The notes under the pieces: generated by a model
What the model was told of the DNA's origin: nothing
Database searches by the model: none
The model's input: only the letters and a program-made list of their open reading frames with translations
NCBI RefSeq assembly: GCF_000092065.1
Contig: NC_009368.1
Coordinates: 558,001-622,000, forward strand
DNA length: 64,000 nucleotides
Source of the DNA: Ostreococcus lucimarinus CCE9901
Taxonomy: Eukaryota > Chlorophyta > Mamiellophyceae > Mamiellales > Bathycoccaceae
Reading direction: 5' to 3'
In this document: positions 1 through 8,781 of the stretch, one piece after another
Numbering within the stretch: position 1 is the stretch's first letter
Layout of the letters: each line of letters opens with the position of its first letter
Position numbers and translations under genes: made by a program

Positions 1-570
1 GCGGATGCAAAGGCGGCGTTCGACGCGTTGGGACAGGCGCAAAAGCTTTTGCTCGACGAAGACTTCAAGCGCACCTTGGACTTTCACCTCGAGCAAGCGA
101 AGGAATCTGTGCTAAAAACTTGGAAAAAAGAAGCCCGAGATGACGTGGCGCTTCGTGTGAAGTACGAAGGCAATAAGGAGGGGATGCTTGAAGACTTTTG
201 CAAGACGGATGAATTTCACGAGCGCTGGAAGTACGAGGGACGCAACTACATCGTCGAATTAGAGTGGCGACGCCGTAAGATGGCGCTGCGAATCAAGGGA
301 GAGGAAAAGCGGGTGACTGAGGAAGAGAAGGCTGAACTCGCGCAGCGTCGTAAAGAACACAAGGAAAAGAAAGAATGGGACCAAGACGAGAGGCGCGAAG
401 CGCGAGTCGGCGGTTGGCGAGATTTCATGAAGGATAAAAAGGTTAAGAAGACAAAAACTGCGGGCGAGTTCAAGAGTTACCTAAAAACTGAAGTGAACCC
501 GAGCAAGAAAGCGTTCGCGCTCGAAAAAGATAAAGTGCTTCGCCCTGATGAGATCAAGAGAGCGTTTTAA
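1..570 (+). CDS. DNAJC8: DNAJC8/SPF31-like J-domain protein, C-terminal part (5' end outside window)
   Basis: The reading frame is open from base 1, so the start and most of the J domain lie upstream. The first residues (AFDALGQAQKLLLDEDFKR) resemble the tail of a J domain of the DNAJC8 type, where the cochaperone is spliceosome-associated and nuclear. The rest is a highly charged Lys/Glu/Arg helix with the sequence ARVGGWRDFMKDKKVKK, which matches the RxxRVxxWRDFxxxxKKxK block I recall for plant and animal DNAJC8. It ends in TAA and converges on PP4R3 with only 25 bp between stop codons. The J-domain HPD motif is not in the window, so the family call rests on the C-terminal half. About 189 residues are visible. 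Confidence 0.75.
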   Translation, partial: ADAKAAFDALGQAQKLLLDEDFKRTLDFHLEQAKESVLKTWKKEARDDVALRVKYEGNKEGMLEDFCKTDEFHERWKYEGRNYIVELEWRRRKMALRIKGEEKRVTEEEKAELAQRRKEHKEKKEWDQDERREARVGGWRDFMKDKKVKKTKTAGEFKSYLKTEVNPSKKAFALEKDKVLRPDEIKRAF

Positions 571-595
571 GATTCTCGCTAATTTGTATTGAAAT

Positions 596-3430
596 CTATG
601 ACTTCTCTTCGCTAGTTTCATCAACAGTCACCCAACTCGACGTTGGATTCGCTGTTTGCTTCACATCGTCCTTCTCTTCTGTTTCCTTATCGTCTTTCTT
701 CTCTTCGTCGGGTTGAACCGCCTGAGGCTTGAAAGCGTTTCGTTGCGCGGCCGTCAAACTCTCGCCGCGAGGCGGCGAAGCGATACCCGGTTTCGATTTC
801 TTCAAATTCTCCCCTGACTCTCCCGGTGATGCATCGTCCAAGCCAGGTGGTGGACTAATGGATCGTCCCCGCTTGCCCAACTCACCGTGCGTCGGCCCAG
901 TGTCGACTTCATCCTCGAACACCGAGTGCGCCATGGGCGGCGGCGCAAAGCGCGAACCTTGGAAGTGGAGTACGGGCGGACTGTGAACTGCAGCTAAGTG
1001 CGGAGGCTGCTCGACGCCCGAGTCTGGATCATCATCGGATTCGAAGTAATCTTCTTCATCTTTGCTCATCGAGCTATCACGCCTCGCGCGCTGCTCTGAG
1101 AGCGCCTGCGCCGCCGCAATTTCTTGTCTCCCGTACGCCGTGGGGGCAACTCCGGCAAGCATAACTCCCGGGGGAAGCTCGATCGTCGTTGCGCTAAGGC
1201 CTTGCTGGTATCGAAGCTTGAGCAATCTAAACGTATCGACGTAGTACACCTCTTCGAACCACTCTTCGTACTTTTCTACTAGATGATGGATCAAGTTTCG
1301 AATGTTTTCACGACGAATAAAGTCGATCAATTCGAGCACGGAGCTGTTCAACAAGTTGTACTTGTCGCCATTAATCTTGAAGACTTTCATCACAGGATCG
1401 AATGCATTCATTTTAATGAAGTAGCGGTTGTAGAACTCATCTTTCAGGCTCACGCACGCGCGCAAGAAACGAATGGCTGACACCACGACGTACTTTTCTT
1501 TGCGCTCTGTGAGATGAAGGACGTGCTGCAACACGTGATTCCTCAGCATGTAATACTTGATTCGATATTGATGATTCTGCACCAAGAAGATGAGCAGATC
1601 GACGATCTTCGTAAGCGCCCATGGAGGGACGCTCTTTTCGTCGGGCGTGACGTCTTCTTTGCCGAGGGTTATGCGTGCCACCACCGCATCCATGTGCTTG
1701 TCGTAAAAGATGTCCAAAAGTTTATCCTTGTCTGAGGACGTGCCCTCCATCGTCTCCGGATCCATCAAAAACAACAAAATTTCCAAGTACGTCGCCTGAA
1801 TTCCGTCGCTCCCGACAAGAAACAGGCGCACTAATTCCGAGAGCATGTTCCGCTCCGCCGAGCTAGCTTGTTGCACCATGAAGTCTCGAAGCACCGCTGG
1901 ATCGTTTTGCAAGCTAGACATGATGACGTCCGCGGCTTTTAACTGCGAATATTCACCACCATGAATTAAGATGTCCGTCAACACGTCAAACAGCCCGTGG
2001 TTTTGCAGAGTTGAAAATACTTGCAAACGCGAGGCGTTTTGCAGGTGCCTCGCCAGAGTGCACAACTCTTGAAGGAATCCTACCAGGTCGTTCCAGTCTT
2101 CATCGCCGGGTTTGGACGCTTTTAACCTTTTGAATAACTCCCCGAAGAATTCTGGATCTCGATGGAGCTCTTGCACCACCTCGACGTTGTTACACATCAT
2201 CATCGACGTGAGCGTGCTAAACGCCGAGTCGTCGAGTGCACGAGGAAGAATGACATCTTTGAGATACCCTAAACGGCACGTCTGATGGATTTTCTCGCGA
2301 ATCATCGTATTTGTGATCGGTACCACCTCTTTAAAGGCGACATTTTTCTTTAAAAACTGTCGATGATGAACCCGCTCGATTTGGTCCGGGTCGTACTCCA
2401 ACGCGCCCACGAAGTCGAATACAAATTCTTCGCTCAGTAACGTTTCGTACAGACTCGGATCGTTCAGCATCACCATCGCCCTGAATATGGCGTAGAACAA
2501 ATGCAAGTTCTCGATGTCGTCCACGTCTTCGCACTGCCTGAATAGCTCGAATAGCCTGGGCAGATACTCTTTCGATTTCAAAATTTGCATCGGGATGCGC
2601 TCTCGAGCAAACAGCGAGCTCCCCGAGATGAGGTTGTAAAGCTGCTCCAAATTCTTCGTCTCGGGCTCGGGAAGTTCTATTTGCACGTCACGTTGCAGTC
2701 CTATGTATCTCACGCCGCCTTGCGCCTCGACGGCCTGAAACTGAAGCAGCTCTGACCCGACGTCCATCGCCGCCACCTTGGAACCGTCCTCCAAAGGCAA
2801 TCCTCCCGCGAGCTGCTCCACATCACCACCAGTCTGCTGCATGTACGCCCTCTGTACCGATTTGATCTGTTCCCAAATAAAGTTACATCCCATCCCTTCC
2901 TGAAAGCTCAGCGCTATGTCCGTCTCGAGCTCGGCGTCGACCCAGGAAATAATGGTCTCGTCCTCTTGTCTCGAGTAAAATCCCACCTCAGGCGATATCG
3001 CGTGCACTAAAAGCGGTTCTTGACTGTGTTCAGACATCACCACCAACCCAACCGATCCCGATTGCTGCGGAATCGCGAGAGACCCGTCAGTCGCGTCGTC
3101 TACGCGCGCGCGCCAGTCGTTCATTCGCACCTCCATGTACTCGCACGACGCGAACCCCGTGCCTTTATCGTCCCAATGTCCTCGGTCGTTCAGCCTGTAC
3201 AGCTTCACCCGCGCCATGGCGTTCCTTTTCTCTCCATCTTGCGCCGAAATCACCGAGCCCGGAACGTCGAGGTCGTCCGCCGCGTCGCCTCGCCGCGCCA
3301 CCAGAATCGTCTCCTCTTCCCTCGCGTCCCCCACCGTCGCGTCCGCCGCCGTCGTCGACGCCTCGATCGCGTCTCGCGCGTCGTCATCCCCGCCTTCATC
3401 CGCGCCGTCCATCGCGTCTGAATTCTCCAT
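596..3430 (-). CDS. PP4R3: Protein phosphatase 4 regulatory subunit 3 (PP4R3/SMEK), two exons
   Basis: This is the regulatory and targeting subunit of PP4 phosphatase, with roles in DNA damage response and centrosome function in other eukaryotes. The N-terminal EVH1/PH-like domain begins RVKLYRLNDRGHWDDKGTG, followed by the SMK-1 region (FKEVVPITNTMIREKIHQT) and ARM-type repeats with LKDEFYNRYF and NLLNSSVLELIDFIR. The C-terminal 200 residues are acidic, Ser/Pro-rich and disordered. I start at the ATG ending at 3430; a GTG two codons upstream is in frame. I propose an intron at 3065-3130 (GTGCG...CCGCAG, 66 nt with CTGAC). It is a multiple of three and has no stop, so the raw ORF carries 22 extra residues; removing them aligns the strands EYMEQSGSVGLVV with known SMEK. 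Exons are 3131-3430 and 596-3064, giving 922 aa. The family call is very secure and the intron likely. Confidence 0.93.
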   Translation of the reverse strand: MENSDAMDGADEGGDDDARDAIEASTTAADATVGDAREEETILVARRGDAADDLDVPGSVISAQDGEKRNAMARVKLYRLNDRGHWDDKGTGFASCEYMEVRMNDWRARVDDATDGSLAIPQQSGSVGLVVMSEHSQEPLLVHAISPEVGFYSRQEDETIISWVDAELETDIALSFQEGMGCNFIWEQIKSVQRAYMQQTGGDVEQLAGGLPLEDGSKVAAMDVGSELLQFQAVEAQGGVRYIGLQRDVQIELPEPETKNLEQLYNLISGSSLFARERIPMQILKSKEYLPRLFELFRQCEDVDDIENLHLFYAIFRAMVMLNDPSLYETLLSEEFVFDFVGALEYDPDQIERVHHRQFLKKNVAFKEVVPITNTMIREKIHQTCRLGYLKDVILPRALDDSAFSTLTSMMMCNNVEVVQELHRDPEFFGELFKRLKASKPGDEDWNDLVGFLQELCTLARHLQNASRLQVFSTLQNHGLFDVLTDILIHGGEYSQLKAADVIMSSLQNDPAVLRDFMVQQASSAERNMLSELVRLFLVGSDGIQATYLEILLFLMDPETMEGTSSDKDKLLDIFYDKHMDAVVARITLGKEDVTPDEKSVPPWALTKIVDLLIFLVQNHQYRIKYYMLRNHVLQHVLHLTERKEKYVVVSAIRFLRACVSLKDEFYNRYFIKMNAFDPVMKVFKINGDKYNLLNSSVLELIDFIRRENIRNLIHHLVEKYEEWFEEVYYVDTFRLLKLRYQQGLSATTIELPPGVMLAGVAPTAYGRQEIAAAQALSEQRARRDSSMSKDEEDYFESDDDPDSGVEQPPHLAAVHSPPVLHFQGSRFAPPPMAHSVFEDEVDTGPTHGELGKRGRSISPPPGLDDASPGESGENLKKSKPGIASPPRGESLTAAQRNAFKPQAVQPDEEKKDDKETEEKDDVKQTANPTSSWVTVDETSEEKS

Positions 3431-3739
3431 CGCCACGACGTCGCGTCGACGCAGATTTCAATCGCCTCGAATCTTTCCTCGTCTCCGCGCGCGTCGCGCG
3501 GAGACCGAGCGTTCGTCTCCCGCGCGCCGGACGCGCTCGATCGCGCGTCGCGCGGTGCCAACCGTTCGTCTCCGCGCGTTCGCCGTCGCGTCGCGCGAAC
3601 GCGCGCCCGCGCGGTCGCGTCGCGCGTCGACGTCTGCGCGCGCGCGGCGCGCATTCGCGCGACGCCTCGACCCGAAACATAAAAAAAAATCACGAAAAGT
3701 CTCGCACCGTCGCGCGCGCGAACGGTATCAAAAAGTAGT
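3431..3739. other. 5' region of PP4R3, no gene seen
   Basis: About 300 bp between the PP4R3 start and tRNA-Leu. It is very CpG-rich (repeats of CGCG) apart from an A-rich patch near 3678-3692. ORFs here are low-complexity Arg-rich shadows. It presumably holds the PP4R3 promoter and 5' UTR; I see no TATA box or recognised motif. Confidence 0.5.
3730..3734 (-). terminator. Pol III terminator of tRNA-Leu
   Basis: A run of five T on the minus strand (AAAAA on plus) lies five bases past the last paired base of tRNA-Leu, as expected for RNA polymerase III termination. Confidence 0.65.
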
Positions 3740-3844
3740 GACAATGACGGGATTTGAACCCGCGCGCGTGAGCAGTGGAAAGTTTCGCGCGTCGATCCGC
3801 GTGCGGCCTAAATCCACCCCCTTAGACCACTCGGGCACATTGTC
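3740..3844 (-). tRNA. tRNA-Leu(UAG) with an intron of about 26 nt
   Basis: On the minus strand the acceptor arms are GACAATG and CATTGTC. The D arm holds CCCGAGTGGTCTAAGGGG, the form typical of eukaryotic tRNA-Leu, and the T arm is GGGTTCAAATCCC. The anticodon stem GTGGA pairs with TCCAC. The loop reads TTTAGG before the break, giving anticodon UAG. The intervening CCGCACGCGG...GAAACT (about 26 nt) sits after position 37, the canonical site of nuclear tRNA introns. A longer variable region between stem and T arm fits the class II structure of Leu tRNAs. The discriminator base is A (3739). Confidence 0.9.
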
Positions 3845-4042
3845 GCGCGGTCGGCGGGCGCGCCGGCGTCGTCGCGCGAGGCGCGGATGGGGGTTAAGAG
3901 GGCGCGCGGTCGCGCGCGGCGGCGCGCGGGACTCGAGACCGAGCGAACGCGCGCGACGGTCGCGCGTGAGGATCGAGCGTTGGATACACGCGCGCTACGT
4001 GCTAATGATGATCTACGAGGGCGAGACGGGGACGAAGGACGA

Positions 4043-4517
4043 TCACGGCGACGGCGGCGCGGCGGAGACTTTGGCGGCGCGCGACGCGGGGTCGAGCGCG
4101 GCCGCCTTCTTCAGAGCCTTCTCCACGCCCTGGATCAATCTGGCGTTTTTCTGCGAGTCCGTGGAACGACGCGCGCGGCGTCAGTCGTCGAGTTTCGCGC
4201 GCGGGCGGCGCGCGAGCGAAGGATGCGAGCGTCGCGCGTCGACGGCGCGCACCAGGGCGTTGCGTTGGCGCGTTTGGGACATCTTCGCGAACGCGTGCGT
4301 CTTCCAGATGATCCCGCCTGCGCGCGAGCGACCGCGCGTGACGCGCGCGATGCGTCAGTCGATGATCGCGTTCGGCGCTCGCGCGTCTCGGCGCGCGCGT
4401 CGGGCGCCAGCGGTCGCGCGCGATCGAGTCGAGGTCGAATCCAGCGGTGCGCGCGCGCGACGTACCTCGCGCGAACGGGCCTTTCTTGACCGCCATGAGC
4501 ACGAACGAGGTGAACAT
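4043..4517 (-). CDS. Small hypothetical protein, 74 aa, three exons
   Basis: I do not recognise this protein. Three short open segments join in frame: exons 4466-4517, 4254-4317 plus base 4253, and 4043-4150. Both introns are GT-AG (GTACG...GCGCAG and GTGCG...CTCGCAG) and both carry CTGAC upstream of the acceptor. The exon sum is 225 nt, exactly 75 codons with the TGA. The product starts MFTSFVLMAVKKGPFARG, continues GGIIWKTHAFAKMSQ, then a basic helix (NARLIQGVEKALKKAA) and a short Ala/Pro tail. The frame is also open a little upstream of the chosen ATG (RVDAFVDA), so another 5' exon is possible. A hydrophobic N-terminus with a basic body would suit an organelle or membrane subunit, but this is only a guess. 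Confidence 0.5.
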
Positions 4518-4781
4518 GGCGTCGACGAACGCGTCGACGCGCGCGCGTGCGTCGCGCGCGACGTCGCGCGGGACGGTGCGGGACAGCGCGCGACAGTGCG
4601 GGACGGTGTTCGAGGACGGCAAAGGGCGCTCGTCCAGTCGTCGCGCGGGCAAAAAAATGCCGAGACCTACAACATCGACTTGTCTATTGCAGTTTCTATT
4701 GCGGATTCGAGTCGCCCCGTGTCGTGACCGTCGCGGCGCTGAAGCTTACGGTTTCTTTCCTACACGATGTAACAATGACTT

Positions 4782-5564
4782 CTATTCTAGGCCGAGTCCG
4801 AGGATTTCGGCCGACTCGCGCGTCAATTCTGCGATCCGCACGCGCCCTTTCTCGGTGATGAAAGCCGCCACGCGTTCCATCTCTTCGCGCGAGACGTAAA
4901 TGAACGTCCCGCGGTCGTCCATGATGCCCGTGATTCGCCCCTCGGCTTCGAGCATTCGCACGCGCCGCACGGCGTCGGCGGTTCGCAAGCCAAATTTGGC
5001 GGCTAGTTCCTCCAAAACGACCACTTTTTTCGTCTTGATCTCGTCGGCAAACGCAACGAGCGCTTCCTCAGACTCATTTGCGGACGTCTCGTCCGCGGAA
5101 CTCGCCTCTTTGCCGCCGAATAATCCCCTCCGAGTCCCGCGCTGCTTGTCCTCCAGTCGACGCCGCTCCGCGCGCGCGGCGGCGGCGGCTTCCATCTCCG
5201 CCCTATCCTTCGCCTCGCGCTCGGCCCACTTTCTCCTATACTTTTCCTCTTTCTGTTCCTTCCACGTCAGCCCTCGCTGCTCGCGCTGCGCCGCCGCTTC
5301 GGCCTCCGCCTCCGCCTCGGCGCGCGCGCGCATCGCATCCGCCTCGCCGTTCGCGTCTTCATCCCTCCCTCGTCGTCTCCGCGCCCCCCCCCCGCGCGCC
5401 TGACCACGTCGCGCGCCTCCTCCGCCGTCGTCGTGCGCGTCTGCCTCCTCCAGCGTCGCTCTCATCCGCGCCTCGTGCGCGCGCCCGAGCACCAGCACCG
5501 AAGTCACGCCGAGCGCGAACAGCACCACGAACGCCACCAGCGCGCTCACCAGCGCGCGATCCAT
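4782..5564 (-). CDS. DDRGK1: DDRGK domain-containing protein 1 (UFBP1), UFMylation factor
   Basis: This 260-aa protein has an N-terminal signal anchor (residues about 4-26, ALVSALVAFVVLFALGVTS), a long Ala/Glu/Arg-rich charged coiled coil (about 80-150) with EEKYRRKWAEREAK, and a C-terminal winged-helix PCI-like domain. The hallmark reads DDRGTFIYVSREEM, where the family name motif is DDRGK; here Lys is replaced by Thr. In other eukaryotes DDRGK1 sits on the ER membrane and works with UFL1 and UFM1 in ER-phagy and ribosome UFMylation. Length and topology match the family. It is divergently placed against the D27-like gene, sharing a 267-bp spacer. Confidence 0.92.
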   Translation of the reverse strand: MDRALVSALVAFVVLFALGVTSVLVLGRAHEARMRATLEEADAHDDGGGGARRGQARGGGARRRRGRDEDANGEADAMRARAEAEAEAEAAAQREQRGLTWKEQKEEKYRRKWAEREAKDRAEMEAAAAARAERRRLEDKQRGTRRGLFGGKEASSADETSANESEEALVAFADEIKTKKVVVLEELAAKFGLRTADAVRRVRMLEAEGRITGIMDDRGTFIYVSREEMERVAAFITEKGRVRIAELTRESAEILGLGLE

Positions 5565-5780
5565 GACGTGCGACCTTTTCGCCCTTCCCTCGCGCGCCCG
5601 CGGGTCGCGCCGCGCGCCGCGCGTCGTCCACTGGCGTCGTTCGCGCGGATTCGGAGACGCGATGGTGGCGCGAACGACCGTGCCTAGGGTTTTGTTTTAC
5701 ACTACTGTAGACCCACGAACGCCATCAAGGGTTTTTATCGGCACCGCGCGACACGTCCGCCGGGACGTCGCACATCGGCG

Positions 5781-5820
<40 letters not shown>

Positions 5821-5831
5821 GCACCTCAGGC
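5565..5831. promoter_or_regulatory. Divergent promoter region with telo-box-like motif
   Basis: A 267-bp spacer between the DDRGK1 start (minus) and the D27-like start (plus). It contains CTAGGGTTTT near 5684-5693, close to the plant telo-box (AAACCCTA on the other strand) found upstream of many growth-related genes. Just before the D27-like ATG there is a GTC trinucleotide run. The regulatory role is inferred from position and motif only. Confidence 0.4.
5786..5818 (+). repeat. (GTC)11 microsatellite
   Basis: Eleven uninterrupted GTC units directly upstream of the D27-like start codon, probably in the 5' UTR. Confidence 0.85.
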
Positions 5832-6704
5832 ATGTCCGGCATCGCGCGCGCGCCGACGCGCGCCCGCGCGCCCGCGTCGTCGTCGTCGTCGTCGCGGGAC
5901 GGCGCGCGACGACGCGCCCCGACGCGCGCGCGACGCGACCGCGCGCGCGCCTCGCGCGTCGTCGCGCGCGCGTCCGCGCCGGCGACGGAGTCGTACTCGT
6001 TCTTCAACCTCGCCCGGGCGGAGTTCCCGGAAAACTGGCGCGAGCCCGCGGTGAAGGTGCGGTACGAGGACTCGGCGCTGGACCTGGCGCTCATGGCGTG
6101 GTTCATGGCGAAGATCGGCGCGGCTATCGACGCGCCGAAACCGAAAGAGATATCGTACGACGAGTTCATCGCGCTGTGTTTCTTGCAGATGAAAGGACGA
6201 GACGCGGTAGGGATGGGTGACGTGACGGCGGGGGTGATTCGGTCGCTGGTGCCGCCGGGAGGGAACGCGGCGTTCAGGGCGCTGTTCCCGCCGAATCGAT
6301 TTTCTTGCGAGCTCAACGCGACGATCACGAAAATCGTGTTCGCGTGGATGGTGGGACCGATGGAGGTGGAAACGACCACGGAGAATGATCTTGGGATCGA
6401 GATGGCGTCCAAGGTGCACATAAAGAAGTGTCGGTGGCTTCAAGAGAGCGGGTGCACGGCGATGTGCGTGAACATGTGCAAGTGCGCAACGCAAGAAGTT
6501 TTCACGGACGATTTCGGGTTGCCGCTCACCATCAAGCCGAATTTTGAAAACAAAAGTTGCGATTTCTACTTTGGACTCACACCACCGCCGATTGAAAAGG
6601 ATGAAGCGTTGTTGTTCGGATGCAATGCGTTGTGCGCGACGGCGGCGCCGGATTCGGAAGGCACGCCGTGTCATAAACTCCGTCCGTACGAAGGAGAGCT
6701 TTAG
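5832..6704 (+). CDS. DWARF27-like carotenoid isomerase family protein, plastid-targeted
   Basis: This 290-aa protein starts with a Ser/Ala/Arg-rich tail of about 50 residues typical of algal plastid transit peptides. The body carries the D27/DUF4033 hallmarks KKCRWLQESGCTAMCVNMCK, then TQEVFTDDFGLPLTIKPNFE and SCDFYFGLTPPP. The founding member, D27, is an iron-dependent all-trans/9-cis beta-carotene isomerase at the start of strigolactone synthesis. Algae have several D27-like paralogs whose substrates are mostly unknown, so a carotenoid isomerase role is inferred from the family. The several clustered Cys in the motif and C-terminal half are conserved in the family. The upstream residues SYSFFNLARAEFPENW probably mark the start of the mature protein. 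Confidence 0.88.
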   Translation: MSGIARAPTRARAPASSSSSSRDGARRRAPTRARRDRARASRVVARASAPATESYSFFNLARAEFPENWREPAVKVRYEDSALDLALMAWFMAKIGAAIDAPKPKEISYDEFIALCFLQMKGRDAVGMGDVTAGVIRSLVPPGGNAAFRALFPPNRFSCELNATITKIVFAWMVGPMEVETTTENDLGIEMASKVHIKKCRWLQESGCTAMCVNMCKCATQEVFTDDFGLPLTIKPNFENKSCDFYFGLTPPPIEKDEALLFGCNALCATAAPDSEGTPCHKLRPYEGEL

Positions 6705-6874
6705 AAGATCACGCGTCTCGTTGGTTGTGTAATAGTAAACGTTAGTAAGCGCGCGCGCACATGATGCGAAGTCGACGTATGGTTATATCTTGCATGACTA
6801 AGGAATTATCTAAATTGTATGACGAGCCTGTTTCAAAACTCACGCTGAAACGGAAAAAATTATGACATGAATAT

Positions 6875-6920
6875 GGATGGTACAGTGGGCAGGTGATGTG
6901 GATGGTACAGTGGGTAGGTG
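6875..6920 (+). repeat. 25-bp tandem duplication between convergent genes
   Basis: GGATGGTACAGTGGGCAGGTG is repeated 25 bp downstream with a single C-to-T change. It lies in the 244-bp spacer between the ends of the D27-like gene (plus) and the Myb gene (minus), so it probably falls in a 3' UTR. Confidence 0.8.
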
Positions 6921-6948
6921 AAAACATCATCGCATCTTAAGCTCGTAG

Positions 6949-8160
6949 TCACGCGCTCGAGGAAGACTTGACCAAAGCTTGCGCCTTGATAACGAGGTCT
7001 TTGTAGTCCTTACTCTTGCAAACTTGGAGCACGAGTTCGCGGAATGCCATGTCGACGTGTCCAGAGATTTTGGACGAAAGCAATTTCCACCGTCGCATGA
7101 TTCGAGACAAATCACGGCCCCGAACAGTCGACGCCCATGGCACAGCTTCGGCAGTCATCGATCTGTACTTGATGACGTTATTCAACATCTCGTAGTCTTG
7201 TTCGACATCCCACTCGCCCGTACTCGTCATTGGAGGCGAGATTTGATACCATCGTTGCAAACAAGCCTGCTCGTTTCGAGTGCCCATTTTGGCAGAGATG
7301 GTGACCCAGTTGATATTGTCGCGAAGTGAAAGGTGTTCGTTGCCCGTTCCCGGCCCGCATCCAGCTTCCGCGCCTCGCTGGCGGAAGTGTTCCTTCACGA
7401 GCTCACACAACTTGTCGGTTTCTTCCTGGCTCCAGTGCCCCGACTTTTTGTGTTCACCTCCCTTGGCGAGACGCCACTTGTCACGGCACGCCGACGCCGG
7501 CCTGCCGACTATTTCCGCGATCTTGGACCATTTCGGGCCCAGTTTCGTGTATTGCTCGAGCAAAGCTTCCGTCTCCTCCTTCTGCCACTTCCCCGACTTC
7601 GACTTTTTGTCCATGTTTCTCAAAATCCAGCCGTAAATTTGCTTGGCGTTTCTTGTCGGCGTCTCGCGAGCGACTTCGATAAACGCGCGTCGCTCAGATA
7701 GCGGTAAGTGTGCACCTTTACCTCCTTGCTTTTGACGACGGTTGAACAAGAACTCATAGTTGCCATTCATGAAATCTTCTGCGAGCCCGTGCTCGTTGGC
7801 CCATTTCTCGAGCGAGCGCTTCATCTGTTCCACCTCGAGCGTGCTCCACTGCCCGAATCTCTGCCCCGGAAACTTGACGTCCCACTCGCTACTATCAGAA
7901 ACAGTTTGCAATTCCTTCTCCGAAGCCTGCGCCACCGGCAAGTCTGCATCCTTTGACTTGTCGTGCATCAACGCCGCGTACGCCGCGTCGTCGTCCAGCT
8001 GTCGCTTGCTCAACGGCGCCCTGACGTCGAGTTCCGCCTTACGTTTCTTCGATTCCTTCTTCATGTGAGCCTTCTTAATCGTCTCAGTCGCGGCGGCGAT
8101 ATCAGCCAACGCGATCGTCGCCGACTTCTCCGCCGGCTCCTCGCCTCGCGTGCGAGCCAT
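6949..8160 (-). CDS. Myb/SANT domain protein, DMTF1/REB1/TTF1-like
   Basis: A 403-residue protein with a basic Lys-rich N-terminus (KKESKKRKAEL, a likely nuclear localisation signal). A Myb-like region spans about residues 100-320. SANT-type helices are recognisable at GQWSTLEVEQMKRSLEKWA, KSGKWQKEETEALLEQYTKL with GPKWSKIAEIVGRPASACRD, and KKSGHWSQEETDKLCELV with NWVTISAKMGTRNEQACLQR. Three or more imperfect Myb repeats with a preceding helical domain are typical of the DMTF1, Reb1 and TTF-I group of DNA-binding factors, which bind rDNA terminators or promoters. Whether this one binds rDNA cannot be told from the sequence. The start is the ATG that ends at 8160. Confidence 0.8.
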   Translation of the reverse strand: MARTRGEEPAEKSATIALADIAAATETIKKAHMKKESKKRKAELDVRAPLSKRQLDDDAAYAALMHDKSKDADLPVAQASEKELQTVSDSSEWDVKFPGQRFGQWSTLEVEQMKRSLEKWANEHGLAEDFMNGNYEFLFNRRQKQGGKGAHLPLSERRAFIEVARETPTRNAKQIYGWILRNMDKKSKSGKWQKEETEALLEQYTKLGPKWSKIAEIVGRPASACRDKWRLAKGGEHKKSGHWSQEETDKLCELVKEHFRQRGAEAGCGPGTGNEHLSLRDNINWVTISAKMGTRNEQACLQRWYQISPPMTSTGEWDVEQDYEMLNNVIKYRSMTAEAVPWASTVRGRDLSRIMRRWKLLSSKISGHVDMAFRELVLQVCKSKDYKDLVIKAQALVKSSSSA

Positions 8161-8616
8161 CGCGCGTTCGATGACGCCCCGAATCTTGCCAGTCAGCCGT
8201 CACCCTCGAACGTGCGATCGACGCGACGCTTCGACGCGTCCCGTCGACGCTGAGACCGCGCCTCGATCACGCGCGCGCGTCGTCGCCGACCGCGTCGACC
8301 CGCCGCGATCGTCGCGCGCGCCGAACGCGAGCTCGATTCGATTCGCCGGCGACGTTTCGCAGTCAACGGCGAGCGTTAATTGCGCCTCCTCGGTGCGCTC
8401 TTCGCGCGTTTCCCGGCGTGCGCGCGATTCTCGCGGTGCGTTGACGCGTGGGCGTCGGAAATGCGACGCGCCTCGATCGCGGGCGTCGGAAAGTGCGGCG
8501 CGCGCGTCGTTCGCGAGGGGTACCGAGTCGCCAAAATCGGTCGCGATGGCGCGTGCGTTCGCGAGCGACAGGGAGCCTGACTCCCGGGTGTTTTCGGATC
8601 GGCGAGTCAGGATTCA

Positions 8617-8649
8617 AAAACGAGTCCCCCCTCGAGGGGGCCTCGTTTT
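8617..8649. repeat. Inverted repeat, short-loop hairpin
   Basis: AAAACGAG at 8617-8624 pairs with CTCGTTTT at 8642-8649. The inner CCCCC and GGGGG runs also pair around a TCGA centre, so nearly the whole 33 bases can fold as one hairpin. Confidence 0.75.
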
Positions 8650-8687
8650 CGGGTGTTTCGAGAACGCCCGCGAGATAGACCCCCCCT

Positions 8688-8781
8688 CGCGGCGACCGAC
8701 CGACATCGCGTTTCGTGGACGTCGAATACGAGCGCGGGCGCGTTTGTGCGATAAATCTGGCGATGTCGGTCGGTCGCCGCG
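8688..8781. repeat. Perfect 22-bp inverted repeat with 50-nt loop
   Basis: The left arm at 8688-8709 (starts CGCGGCGACCGACC) is the exact reverse complement of the right arm at 8760-8781 (starts GCGATGTCGGTCGG). The 50 bases between could form the loop of a long hairpin. Confidence 0.85.

Noticed and set aside
3250-3744. Long Arg/Ser-rich ORFs on both strands upstream of PP4R3
   Set aside because: Low-complexity translation of CG-dinucleotide runs; they overlap each other in several frames and the tRNA, and have no family resemblance.
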